NCBI GenBank assembly: GCA_963834135.1
Contig: CAWIAN010000010.1
Coordinates: 1 to 64,000, forward strand
Reading direction: 5' to 3'
DNA: 64,000 bases
Source of the DNA: Bog-257 sp963834135
GTDB lineage: Bacteria; Acidobacteriota; Terriglobia; Terriglobales; Acidobacteriaceae
The translations under genes and the position numbers were made by a program. The notes beneath the pieces are model-generated. The model did not search any database, was not told the DNA's origin, and saw only the letters and a program-made list of their open reading frames with translations. This document shows, one piece after another, positions 1 through 8,921 of this stretch (the first letter of the stretch is position 1; every line of letters starts with the position of its first letter).

Positions 1-150
1 AAGTTTCTCTCCGCAACACCATCGCCGAGACTGGGTTTGGTCGCGCGAAGCCTCTGTGCTAACTGGTTAAATTGGCACTGATGCCGAGATCAGCGGCCCT
101 GGTATTTTCCCCACGTCGAATTCAACCGTAATTTCCCAGAGTCATCGTAA

Positions 151-1212
151 CTATTCGGACGAGGCTTGATCCGTACTGTCGGCAGGCCATCCGTCATCCG
201 TTGCCTGCCAAGTGTTATCCGGGTTGTATAGATCCATTTGTTTGACGATCTCGAGCGAATTCGGACCAAGATCCTTCTGGTAGACGGTGCCATCGTAGCT
301 CACGATGAACGTTTTGACGCCAGTCACTCGATACTCGGCGGGAACGGCTACCAGGGCAAAGCCGCCAATCATGATGTTTTCGATGACATAGTTGATCGCG
401 CCGCCCGGTGCCTTCGGTCCCTGGCCCTTCAGAATTTTGAAGTAATAGCCATGAAAGCCGCTCTTGCCGGTGGAATATCCTTCCTCTAAGGCTTTTGCTA
501 CAGCGTCACCGATTGGTCCCGCCGATGTGCCGTCCGCATTTTTCCAATACAAGCCGTCCTGTTTGCCTGGAGTGCTGAAGATTTTCTGCGCGTACTGGTT
601 GACGCCAGAATCATCGTGAATCTCGGCTGCGTATTCCAGTTGTGCGGAAACATATCCACGACAAACCGTGATGGCATCCAGTTCGTTCGCGCCAATGCGC
701 CGGTAGAGAATGTTTTGCCGTCCCACCTTAGCGTCGAAATACCACTTCCCGTTCTTCTTAATCAGGGGAACGGGGAAGGGCCATTCTTCTTCGCCAACGA
801 TAATGACAGCGCGGTTCTGTGCCGGAGCACTGGTTGTGGTGGAGCTCCCGGCATTTTGGGCGATGACGGCGACGTGCTGACCCGGTTTCGAGCTCTCCAT
901 CGTGATGGAGTGCTTGGCCTGGGCCTCTTTGCCAAATTCCATGGCGCTGTTCTTGCTCTGCACCGCATCCCCGCCGGAGACGAAGTCTTCGCCATCCGGC
1001 CCGAAGATCGCCATCAGTTGCGGCACATCATAGTCGGCAGCTGCCTTAATGACTGCATCGGCGGCTTGCTGCGGGGTGTCGAATGCCATTGGGCCTCTTA
1101 CCGGCGCAGGTGCTGCGGTCTGGGATTGTGCAACCGCTAGACCCGGCAGAAGGCACGCCACGAGGACGAGAGTAATAGCCGGTGCGAAAGAGCTAAACAA
1201 TGTCGATCTCAT
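151..1212 (-). CDS. DUF2950 family secreted protein
   Basis: Predicted exported protein of 353 residues in the DUF2950 family, whose biochemical role is not established. The N-terminus (MRSTLFSSF...LPGLAVAQS) is a signal peptide with likely cleavage near residue 31. The rest is the full-length family domain, with the typical FDTPQQAADA start, a central GKWYFDAKVGRQ segment and a C-terminal region ending in a short acidic tail. The frame stays open upstream to 1695, but that extension is composition shadow of the neighbouring DUF3300 gene. I chose the ATG at 1212 because GAGGGGAA lies just upstream and the signal peptide begins there. It follows the DUF3300 gene by about 30 bases on the same strand, and DUF3300/DUF2950 pairs are common, so the two are probably co-transcribed. 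Function unknown; family assignment from memory of conserved segments. Confidence 0.88.
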   Translation of the reverse strand: MRSTLFSSFAPAITLVLVACLLPGLAVAQSQTAAPAPVRGPMAFDTPQQAADAVIKAAADYDVPQLMAIFGPDGEDFVSGGDAVQSKNSAMEFGKEAQAKHSITMESSKPGQHVAVIAQNAGSSTTTSAPAQNRAVIIVGEEEWPFPVPLIKKNGKWYFDAKVGRQNILYRRIGANELDAITVCRGYVSAQLEYAAEIHDDSGVNQYAQKIFSTPGKQDGLYWKNADGTSAGPIGDAVAKALEEGYSTGKSGFHGYYFKILKGQGPKAPGGAINYVIENIMIGGFALVAVPAEYRVTGVKTFIVSYDGTVYQKDLGPNSLEIVKQMDLYNPDNTWQATDDGWPADSTDQASSE

Positions 1213-1243
1213 ATTCCCCTCACTCTTTATGATTCGCATGGGA

Positions 1244-2620
1244 CTACCTTCTCCTCCCGCCGCCACCGCCACGACCGCCCCCGCCGCGCGAACCGCCACC
1301 TCGAGAGCCTCCCATGCTGGAAGAGCCGCGCGACTGGCTGGCCCGTGCTCCACTTCCGCTCGAACCCGATCCGCCAAATGCGCTCCTGTTGCCGCCGCTG
1401 GGACTGTTGGGCACCCGCTGGTTGCCGACGCGGTCTCCACCGCCTCGATTTGCTCCCGCGTTGCCGCCTGCACCGCCACGTGAAGATGTGTCTCGAGCAC
1501 TGGCGCCCGGTTGACGGTTGCCGACATTGCCGCGGTCGCCTGCGTTGCCGCGATTTCCGCCTGCGGGCTGCTGACGCGCAGTATTGCGTCCCTGGTTCTG
1601 CCGCGCGTTAGCCTGACGATCTTGCATTGAGTCGCCGCGCGCCGTACCGCCGAATTTGTTGGCGGTGCCGCGGTCCCCATAAGGAGCTCCGCCACGGTGC
1701 TGAGGATTGTGCTGCCAATTACTTCTGCCGCCGGCCGGTAGCTGGCTCGCTCGGTTACCGTTTCCGCGATTACCGTTGCCTACGTTTTGCCGGTTGGAAT
1801 TCCTTACGAAGGTATTGTTGTTGTTAATGTTGATGTTATTGTTACCGCCGCCCCAACTGCTACCACAGCACCAACCTCCTCCACCCCAGAAGGCTCCCAT
1901 CGCGACGCCAACGCCGAAAGAGATCGCCATTCCTGCTGCGTAGTAGCCGACAGGAGGATAGACGATGGGAGGATATGCATAGACTGGAGCACCATAGACA
2001 ACCGTGGGATTGTAGCTGGGCACATAAACCACTTCCGGACTCGCCTGCTCGATAATGATGACCTGCTTGCTTTCGACAGTCTTGACTTCGACTTTCTGCT
2101 GTTCGGTAGACTTCAGGTTGCCCTTGTCCTGAGCGACTTTACGCATATGCTGCACGGCAGCCATTACATCGTCCTGCTGCGCGAGGAACGCGTTACCCAA
2201 GTCGGTGGTCCACTTAATGTTCTCTGACAGCAGTTTGACAACCTCCGGCAGCCCGGCCATCGACTGAATGCTCGGGTCCCAGTCCTGCTTCTCCACCGCG
2301 TCAGCCAGAGCTTTGCCCTTTAGGTTCTTGTTCTGGTCCAGCCACTGCTTTAGCTGGATGACTTCGAGAGGATAGGTCGAAGCTATCAAGACCTGGCTCA
2401 GCATTGGGTCGGGATAGAGCGCGATGGGCGCGACTAGAGAATCCAGTTGATCCGCCGGAAGGTTGGCTGCCGATTGATCCGCGGACGCTGGAACCGCTTG
2501 TTGCGTCTGAGCACCGGCGAAACTCCCGCCGTCGAGGCAGAGGAGAGCAATGCACAGGCATGCTGTGAGTTCGCGGAATATAGCCAAAATATGTCGAGGA
2601 TGCAGCGAATTGGCATTCAT
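1244..2620 (-). CDS. DUF3300 family secreted protein with Gly/Asn/Arg-rich tail
   Basis: Exported protein of 458 residues. A signal peptide covers roughly residues 1-38. The DUF3300 domain occupies about 50-230, recognisable by LVAPIALYPDPMLSQVL, a WDPSIQSMAGLPEV segment and a PEVVYVPSYNPTVVYG motif. A Tyr/Pro/Gly-rich, possibly membrane-associated stretch follows, and then about 180 residues of low-complexity Gly/Asn/Arg/Ser sequence (from about 270 to the end, finishing in Gly-Arg-rich repeats). The tail looks disordered and positively charged, consistent with binding a polyanion or envelope polymer, but that is inference. It lies upstream of DUF2950 on the same strand. The upstream permease frame, if read literally, overlaps its first 320 bases, which is explained by an apparent frameshift there. 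No enzymatic activity can be assigned. Confidence 0.87.
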   Translation of the reverse strand: MNANSLHPRHILAIFRELTACLCIALLCLDGGSFAGAQTQQAVPASADQSAANLPADQLDSLVAPIALYPDPMLSQVLIASTYPLEVIQLKQWLDQNKNLKGKALADAVEKQDWDPSIQSMAGLPEVVKLLSENIKWTTDLGNAFLAQQDDVMAAVQHMRKVAQDKGNLKSTEQQKVEVKTVESKQVIIIEQASPEVVYVPSYNPTVVYGAPVYAYPPIVYPPVGYYAAGMAISFGVGVAMGAFWGGGGWCCGSSWGGGNNNININNNNTFVRNSNRQNVGNGNRGNGNRASQLPAGGRSNWQHNPQHRGGAPYGDRGTANKFGGTARGDSMQDRQANARQNQGRNTARQQPAGGNRGNAGDRGNVGNRQPGASARDTSSRGGAGGNAGANRGGGDRVGNQRVPNSPSGGNRSAFGGSGSSGSGARASQSRGSSSMGGSRGGGSRGGGGRGGGGGRRR

Positions 2621-3830
2621 ATCGCTTCCTTAGGAGAGCCCGGCAGGAGTCACGCGAGTCCTCGGCCGAGGCTCCACGTTTCGCTTTATACTGCACTACC
2701 TTGGCATTAACAACTAGGAAAACCCCCAGTCGTCGATGCTGTGGCCAGGCATTCCTTAAACGGCCAGTCGCGCCCTCTCCGAGCCATGCCAGAAACAACT
2801 TATAGCCAACCGACAAAACAATCGCCCCAATGAATAGTCCTAAGACGCCCATTCCCATGAAACCGCCTATGGCCCCGAGAAAAACCACGGCTATCGGCAC
2901 GGCCGAGCCGCGTCCCAGCAGGATGGGTTTCAAAATGTTGTCGATCAGTCCGACGATGATGCACCAGACGAGGAAGATGACGGCCTTCGTCGTGCTGGCG
3001 ATAGCGAACACATAGATGACCGCTGGGATGAGTACAAGCGCTCCCGCCTGTAGCACGGCAGCAAACAGAAAGGTGACGATCCAGAAACCGACCGCGGGCA
3101 ATCCTACAACCAGGAAGCCGACGGCAGCGAGTGCAGCCTGAATAAGTGCGACCCCGAGAATGCCAAAAGTGACGCTGCGGATAGTCTGGCCGATCAACTG
3201 CTGGTATTCCGGACCCTTATCGCCAAATAGCCGATTCGACAACGCCTGTGCGACTTTGGCGGCAGCCTCGGCCTTTGCCAGGAGAGCGCCAGAGACCAGG
3301 ATCGACAGAAAAAGTTGCAGTACAGTGAGTCCAAGCGTGGCAGAAGCGGAAATCAATCCCGGAACTGCCGCTTTCAGTTCGGGCGCAACTTTCCTGATCG
3401 CCTGCGAAAGATCGGTTGAAGCGAGTGCCCAGATGCCGCTTAGCGGCGGTCCCACAATCGGCCATGCGGCAACATTCTGTGGAGGAGGAGGAATAACTAA
3501 TCCGCCCTGCTTCAGCCGCACACTGACGTTTTGAATCGCCTGAAGCAGGCTATCTGTCAGTAAAAACGCGGGGATGATCAGAACCGCAAGAAACACAATT
3601 GTGCACAGCGCGGCAGCGGACTTGCCGTGACCGTGCAGAACGCGTTGCAGCCTTAGAAAGGCCGGATAAATGGCAACCGCGATGATGATGCCCCAGCTAA
3701 TCAGCGGCACGAAGGGACGAAGGATCAGGAAACAAGTGACGGCAAGCAGGACGACAAGCCCGATATTGATGGTCACCTCGAGCGCCCGCTTTAGATACGC
3801 CTTGTCTTGATTCATTTCTGGTAGCGTCAT
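2301..3830 (-). CDS. AI-2E family permease, C-terminus probably frameshifted
   Basis: Polytopic membrane protein of the AI-2E/PerM family (includes TqsA-type transporters and putative Na+/H+ antiporters). Six to eight hydrophobic segments cover the first 350 residues, with the family's late GLIDNILKPILLGRG and LGAIGGFMGMGVLGLFIGA motifs. I chose the ATG at 3830, preceded by GGGAGG; the frame is open to 3860. Read literally, the frame runs to 2301, giving about 160 extra residues with no family resemblance and a 320-base same-strand overlap with the DUF3300 gene. Skipping one base after the WL of KLFLAWL leads to a stop at 2756 and a product of 357 residues, the usual family length. I therefore think the true end is near 2756 and that there is one extra base near 2770-2790. 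Substrate cannot be predicted. Confidence 0.85.
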   Translation of the reverse strand: MTLPEMNQDKAYLKRALEVTINIGLVVLLAVTCFLILRPFVPLISWGIIIAVAIYPAFLRLQRVLHGHGKSAAALCTIVFLAVLIIPAFLLTDSLLQAIQNVSVRLKQGGLVIPPPPQNVAAWPIVGPPLSGIWALASTDLSQAIRKVAPELKAAVPGLISASATLGLTVLQLFLSILVSGALLAKAEAAAKVAQALSNRLFGDKGPEYQQLIGQTIRSVTFGILGVALIQAALAAVGFLVVGLPAVGFWIVTFLFAAVLQAGALVLIPAVIYVFAIASTTKAVIFLVWCIIVGLIDNILKPILLGRGSAVPIAVVFLGAIGGFMGMGVLGLFIGAIVLSVGYKLFLAWLGEGATGRLRNAWPQHRRLGVFLVVNAKVVQYKAKRGASAEDSRDSCRALLRKRYECQFAASSTYFGYIPRTHSMPVHCSPLPRRREFRRCSDATSGSSVRGSIGSQPSGGSTGFSSRAHRALSRPNAEPGLDSFDLSSRSHPAKAVAGPEQEPKGQSSG

Positions 3831-4063
3831 GGCCGCCTCCCGGGACGAGCACAACACCACGAGCTAGACCAAACGGCGGCATCGATTCCGCGCTGCCCGT
3901 GTAACGCGCACGACAGGTCGTCACCTGACCAGAAATCAGTCAGGGCCGCTGAACGATGTTCAACGCCGAAACTCCAAAGGTGCAGGGAAATAGGGCCTTA
4001 TGATAAGCCACACCCAGAGAGCTAACAAGATTATGTTTTTCTTGCCAGGTGGTCAGGGTTCCG

Positions 4064-6517
4064 TTACAGCTCGAGTCCCTTCACATGCCAGATATTTTCG
4101 GAATACTCGCGAATCGACCGATCTGACGAAAACTTACCCATGCGCGCCGTATTGAGGATGGACATGCGCGTCCAGTGCTCCTGGTCGCGATAACACTTGC
4201 TCACCTCTTCCTGGCAGTCGACGTATGATCGGTAATCTGCCAGCAACAAATACTGATCGTCATTGAGCAAGGAATCCACAATGGGGCGGAACAATTCCCG
4301 GTCCCCGTTTGAAAACGCGCCAGAGCTTATTGCATCGATTACGGATTTCAATTCGGAATCGCGCTCGTAATACTCGCGAGGCCTATACCCACTTTGTCTG
4401 AGCGCAGCAACCTCCGGAACAGTTAGGCCAAAGAGGAAGAAGTTATCGTGACCAACCTCCTCCCGAATCTCGACGTTGGCGCCGTCCAGCGTGCCGATGG
4501 TAAGCGCACCGTTCATGGAAAATTTCATGTTGCCGGTACCGGAGGCTTCTTTGCCGGCAGTCGAAATCTGCTCGGAGAGGTCCGCGGCGGGATAGATCAG
4601 CTGCCCGCTTTTCACATTAAAGTCAGGGATGAAGATAATCTTGAGGCGGTCACGGGTGGCTGGGTCAGAATCGATCGTGCTGGCCACCGAATTGATCAGC
4701 TTGATGATTAGCTTTGCCATGAAGTATCCGGGGGCTGCCTTGCCGCCGAAGATTACCGTGCGGGGAGTGATCTCTGCGTTTCCGCCACTGCGCAAGCGAT
4801 GGAAGAGCGTGATTACGTAAAGCACATTCAGGAGCTGGCGCTTGTATTCATGCAGCCGCTTTACCTGCACGTCGAAGAGCGTCCCCGGATCGACCAGCGC
4901 TTCCGTGCGCTCCTTTATTAGAGCGGCAAGGCGGAGCTTTCGAGTGCGCTTGACGTTTCGCCATTCTTCGCGGAATCCGCCGTCTTCGGCGAGCGGCTCG
5001 AGCTTGCGGAGTTCGTTCTCGTGTGTCAGCCAACTCCATCCGATTTTGCTGGATATTAGCTCCGACAATTCAGGGTTGCTCAACGCCATCCAGCGTCGCG
5101 GCGTCACGCCATTGGTCACGTTGAAGAACTTGCCGGGATCGAGTGCATAGAAATCATGCAGGATAGTCTTCTTCAGTAGCTCCGAATGAAGAGCTGCCAC
5201 CCCATTCACCGCGTGTGATCCGACCGTGGCCAGATTCGCCATGCGCACATATTTTTGATCGTGTTCGTCGATCAGCGAGAGCCGGGCAATACGATCGTTA
5301 TCGTTGGGATACTTCGCGCGGACCTGGTTGAGGAATCGAGCATTGATCTCGTAGATGATCTCGAGATGTCTCGGCAACAGCTTGGCGAAAAGCGGAAGCG
5401 GCCACTTTTCGAGGGCCTCGGGCAACAACGTATGATTTGTGTAAGCCAATGCTTTCTGCGTGATATTCCACGCAGGATCCCAATCCAGGCCGTGGATGTC
5501 GATCAGGAGCCGCATCAACTCGGCTACTGCGATGGACGGATGCGTGTCGTTCAATTGGATAGCGAAGAATTCGTGGAAGTTTTGGATGGGCTGCTTGCGC
5601 AGAAAATGGATGCGCATCATGTCCTGCAACGAACAGGATGTAAAGAAGAACTGCTGCTGGAGTCGAAGCTTCTTGCCAGCTTCAGGTTCGTCATTCGGAT
5701 AGAGGACTTTGCTGATTGTCTCCGAGAGCGTCTTCTCCCGCACGGCCTCGTAGTAATCGCCTTTGTTGAAAGCCTGAAAATCGAATGAGTCCACTGCTTC
5801 GGACGACCAGAGACGCAGGAAGTTCGTCATGTGGGTGTCGTAGCCTGCAACCGGGATATCGTTGGCTACGCCTTTGACTAATTGCTCTGGGATCCACTGC
5901 ACCCGGAATCGGCCGTGTTCGTCCTGGTATGGCTTCGTATAGCCGCCGGTACCGACATAGTGGGAAATCTCGGGCCGGGTGAGCGCCCAGGGGGTTCCCA
6001 TGTTCAGCCACTTGTCGGTTTTCTCTACCTGCCAACCATCCCGAATCTCTTGATGAAAAAGGCCGAACTCATAGAAAATGCCGTAGCCTATAGCCGGAAT
6101 GTTGAGGGTCGTAAGCGACTCCATGTAACACGCAGCCAATCTGCCAAGGCCACCGTTTCCAAGTCCAGGTTCGGGCTCGTGCCGCAGCAACTTCTCCAGG
6201 CTCTGCCCAAGGTCGGAGACAGCCTGAGCCACGGCATCCCGAATGTCGTGCACATTCAGTAGATTGTTTCCGAGTTGGGGCCCGATCAAGAATTCGGCCG
6301 AAAGATAGCTGACCACCTTAACGGGACACTGGCGGTCCCGGGTGAAAGCCTCGATCCAGTCGCTCATCATGCGATCACGGATCGTGAAAGCCAGCGCCAT
6401 ATACCAGTCATTCGTTGTAGCAAGTTCGGGAGTGCGACCCTGAACGAAGTAAAGGTTATCGAGAATCGCCTGTTTCAATTCGGCAGGTGTTTGGCCTACT
6501 CTCACGCTGTTCTGCAT
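4064..6517 (-). CDS. glgP: Glycogen/alpha-glucan phosphorylase
   Basis: Cytoplasmic PLP enzyme that phosphorolyses alpha-1,4-glucans to glucose 1-phosphate. The 817-residue length matches bacterial GlgP (about 815). Visible family signatures are YLSAEFLIGPQLGNN near residue 70, EPGLGNGGLGRLAACYMES, QLNDTHPS, the active-site ITNGVTPRRW-type segment (here VTNGVTPRRWM) and the cofactor site EASGTGNMKFSMNG with the Schiff-base lysine at about residue 665. I preferred the ATG at 6517 over the longer frame to 6595: it starts the conserved MQNSVRVGQTP region and has a GGGAGCAGGG sequence upstream. It stands alone between the permease and a SulP transporter; no other glycogen gene is visible. Intact, no oddities. 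Confidence 0.96.
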   Translation of the reverse strand: MQNSVRVGQTPAELKQAILDNLYFVQGRTPELATTNDWYMALAFTIRDRMMSDWIEAFTRDRQCPVKVVSYLSAEFLIGPQLGNNLLNVHDIRDAVAQAVSDLGQSLEKLLRHEPEPGLGNGGLGRLAACYMESLTTLNIPAIGYGIFYEFGLFHQEIRDGWQVEKTDKWLNMGTPWALTRPEISHYVGTGGYTKPYQDEHGRFRVQWIPEQLVKGVANDIPVAGYDTHMTNFLRLWSSEAVDSFDFQAFNKGDYYEAVREKTLSETISKVLYPNDEPEAGKKLRLQQQFFFTSCSLQDMMRIHFLRKQPIQNFHEFFAIQLNDTHPSIAVAELMRLLIDIHGLDWDPAWNITQKALAYTNHTLLPEALEKWPLPLFAKLLPRHLEIIYEINARFLNQVRAKYPNDNDRIARLSLIDEHDQKYVRMANLATVGSHAVNGVAALHSELLKKTILHDFYALDPGKFFNVTNGVTPRRWMALSNPELSELISSKIGWSWLTHENELRKLEPLAEDGGFREEWRNVKRTRKLRLAALIKERTEALVDPGTLFDVQVKRLHEYKRQLLNVLYVITLFHRLRSGGNAEITPRTVIFGGKAAPGYFMAKLIIKLINSVASTIDSDPATRDRLKIIFIPDFNVKSGQLIYPAADLSEQISTAGKEASGTGNMKFSMNGALTIGTLDGANVEIREEVGHDNFFLFGLTVPEVAALRQSGYRPREYYERDSELKSVIDAISSGAFSNGDRELFRPIVDSLLNDDQYLLLADYRSYVDCQEEVSKCYRDQEHWTRMSILNTARMGKFSSDRSIREYSENIWHVKGLEL

Positions 6518-6648
6518 GCCCTGCTCCCGTTTGTCTACAAATAATTTTTGGTATCGAGGTGGTTGCCTCCGTCCATATTGGCATGTCCCCGACAATCGTC
6601 ATGTGAAATTCTGGCGAACCGCGACCGGGCACGACTGGCACTGGCCGA

Positions 6649-8337
6649 TCAATCCGTGTTTCCGCCCGAAGCCAAGACGCCCTTGCCTTCATACTTCGCC
6701 ACTGCCGTTTCGAGATTGAAGTGCATGCCCTCTCGTCCCAGGATGTCCCCGAGTGATGACCTCTGGATCGTTTGCAGGACCTGGGGATTAAGACCCACGA
6801 GCCATACGGCTACTCCGGCCTGGCGCTGCTGGTTTGCCGCTTCGGTCAGCATCTTTAGCGCGGTGTACTCCAGGTCTGGTACGCCACTCAGATCAACAGC
6901 GATCACCTTCGGCTTTGCACGTTCGACGAGAGGCCTGACCTTCTGCCCGATGTGTTCAGCGTTGGCGAAGAAGAGACGTCCATCTAAGCGAAGGAGCAGG
7001 AGACCAGAGAAGGATTCGTCTTCCGGATGTTCCTGAGAGACAGGTCGGAAGACATTGGTTCCGGGCTTACGTCCCAACACGTAGACCGGCGGGTCAGATA
7101 CCTGGTAGGCCAACATAACCATCGAAGCGATGATCGCGACAATAATGCCCCTGAGTGTGCCCATCAGCATCACACCGCCAAATGCCGTCAGGGCCCAAAT
7201 GAACTCCGTTCGGCGGATCTGAAGAATGTCGCGAAACTCCTGCGGCTTCACCAGTCCGATCGAATACACGATCACTACGGCGGCGAGGGTTGCATGAGGC
7301 ATCAATGCGATTAACGGGGAAAGAAAGAGCATCGTTACCAGGCTCATCGCTGCTGTGATGAGTTCGGACACCTGCGTGCAAGCGCCGGCTTGACGATTGA
7401 CAGCCGTCTGCGTGGTCCCACCGCCGGCAGGCATGGCGCCAAAGAATGCACCGCCAATATTCGCCAATCCCGTTGCCAGCAGCTCACGGTTGGCTTGCGG
7501 AGTGGGCTCGTCCGATTTGGTGAAAGCACGCCCTGCGGCGATGGTCTCTGTGAAACTCATCAGGGCGATGCCCAGTGCCCCAGGCCAAAGCCGAGCCGCC
7601 AATGAAAATTCGGGCATTGCGATGTGCGGCAATCCGGATGGGACACGCCCCACCAGTTCCACACCGTGTGACGGGAGCTTGAACAGCACAGAGGCGATAA
7701 TCCCCGTTGCTACAGCGATCAGCGGAGCTGGGGCTCGAGGAAGGAATTTCTCAAGCCCGATTAGCACTGCCAACATTGCCAGGCTGACGAGCAAAGTGGC
7801 CAGTGACGTGTGCGGTATTCCGCGGATCGTCGACAGCACGTTTTGCAGAAAAGTTCCTCTCTCAAAGTGGATGCCCAGAATCTTCGGCAACTGATCCAGA
7901 ACGATCACAACCCCGATTCCCGCCTTGAAGCCGATGAGGACGGGCTCGGAGATGAAGTTTGCGATAAAGCCCATCCGCAACACGGAAGCAAGCAGCAGGA
8001 AGCCGCCCGCCAGCAAAGTCAACATCCCCGACGCCTTCAGAAGGGCGGTCGGATCCCCCGTTGAGGCGACTTCGCCCAACTCCGCCGCGGTTAGGATCGC
8101 AAGTGTGGTCGTCGTACTGACGCTGAGCGGTCTTGACGTCCCCAGGAATGCGTAGATCACCATGGGAACGAACGCCGTGTACAGTCCCACTTCTACCGGC
8201 AGGCCGGCAATTGTGGCGTAGGCCATCGCCTTGGGAATCACGACAGCGCCTGCGGTCAGACCGGCGATGATGTCAAGCCGGAGCCATCCCTTGTCGTACT
8301 TGGTCAACCAATCGGGAATGAGATGTTGCCGCGACAT
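6649..8337 (-). CDS. SulP family anion transporter with STAS domain
   Basis: Inner-membrane SLC26/SulP transporter of 562 residues. About ten to twelve hydrophobic segments span residues 20-420, including the family signature around GLTAGAVVIPKAMAYA and VGLYTAF. A C-terminal STAS domain (about 430-545) contains RLDGRLFFANAEH and VIAVDLSGVPDLEYTAL. SulP proteins carry sulfate, bicarbonate or dicarboxylates; substrate cannot be decided from sequence. The ATG at 8337 was chosen because AAGGAGTC sits at good spacing and the following sequence matches the usual SulP start; the open frame reaches 8376. The neighbouring gene on the same strand is a small potassium channel, so a shared ion-homeostasis role is possible but unproven. 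Confidence 0.93.
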   Translation of the reverse strand: MSRQHLIPDWLTKYDKGWLRLDIIAGLTAGAVVIPKAMAYATIAGLPVEVGLYTAFVPMVIYAFLGTSRPLSVSTTTTLAILTAAELGEVASTGDPTALLKASGMLTLLAGGFLLLASVLRMGFIANFISEPVLIGFKAGIGVVIVLDQLPKILGIHFERGTFLQNVLSTIRGIPHTSLATLLVSLAMLAVLIGLEKFLPRAPAPLIAVATGIIASVLFKLPSHGVELVGRVPSGLPHIAMPEFSLAARLWPGALGIALMSFTETIAAGRAFTKSDEPTPQANRELLATGLANIGGAFFGAMPAGGGTTQTAVNRQAGACTQVSELITAAMSLVTMLFLSPLIALMPHATLAAVVIVYSIGLVKPQEFRDILQIRRTEFIWALTAFGGVMLMGTLRGIIVAIIASMVMLAYQVSDPPVYVLGRKPGTNVFRPVSQEHPEDESFSGLLLLRLDGRLFFANAEHIGQKVRPLVERAKPKVIAVDLSGVPDLEYTALKMLTEAANQQRQAGVAVWLVGLNPQVLQTIQRSSLGDILGREGMHFNLETAVAKYEGKGVLASGGNTD

Positions 8338-8418
8338 GACAGACTCCTTGCGCTCAATGACGCAGCCAGATTGCAAAAACTATACGTTGCTTGTGTCGTG
8401 AACTGCTGTGGCGTCGAA

Positions 8419-8754
8419 TTAAGACCCCGGTCCCGACACCTGCGCTTGCATACCCATCGTGGCAGCGCGAACCGCTATGGCAATGAGAATGCCGGTCAAG
8501 AGCAACCCCAGGATTGCGATGACAACTGCTATGACTTTAGACCGTCGCTTGGTCGGCCTTACATCTCCATAACCCACCGTAGTCGCCGTAACGAATGACC
8601 AGTAAACGCTGTCGAAACGCGTCCAACCCTCGTGTCTTCCCACAAACTGGCCGAGCACCACGATCACCATAGCCAGGCTCAACAGTAGAGGAGCGGCGAC
8701 CCAAAGGCCGGTACCGAACTCCCTAAGAAATTTGATCGTCATGCCGGTAAACAT
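8419..8754 (-). CDS. Two-TM potassium channel (Ion_trans_2)
   Basis: Small membrane protein of about 111 residues with the minimal pore-loop architecture: a first membrane helix (VAAPLLLSLAMVIVVLGQFV), a pore helix and the selectivity filter TVGYGD (within TATTVGYGDVRP), then a second helix (VIAVVIAILGLLLTGILIAI). It has no RCK/TrkA-N domain, so gating is unknown. Such subunits assemble as tetramers. I place the start at the ATG at 8754, preceded by AAGG; an upstream ATG at 8787 would add eleven residues. It lies 80 bases upstream of the SulP gene on the same strand and is divergent from the large secreted protein gene that starts at 8922. Confidence 0.86.
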   Translation of the reverse strand: MFTGMTIKFLREFGTGLWVAAPLLLSLAMVIVVLGQFVGRHEGWTRFDSVYWSFVTATTVGYGDVRPTKRRSKVIAVVIAILGLLLTGILIAIAVRAATMGMQAQVSGPGS

Positions 8755-8921
8755 TAGCCTTATTCTCCACTTCTCCTGCAGGTACATCTACATATTTAAC
8801 GCCAGTCCGACAAGAACACCTGTCACACCCATTACAGTACAAGCGTCGTCAGTACCAATCTTTTCCGATGGCGTTCGTCTATGCTGTAGCGGAGACTCCA
8901 TTGAACCGTAAGGAGAACTTA

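Noticed and set aside
1..150. Possible gene end at the left edge
   Set aside because: No frame with coding character reaches the edge; this is the downstream flank of the DUF2950 gene.
1213..1695. Upstream extension of the DUF2950 frame
   Set aside because: It overlaps the Gly/Arg-rich 3' part of the DUF3300 gene, has biased Ala/Thr composition, and a signal peptide with a good ribosome binding site starts at 1212.
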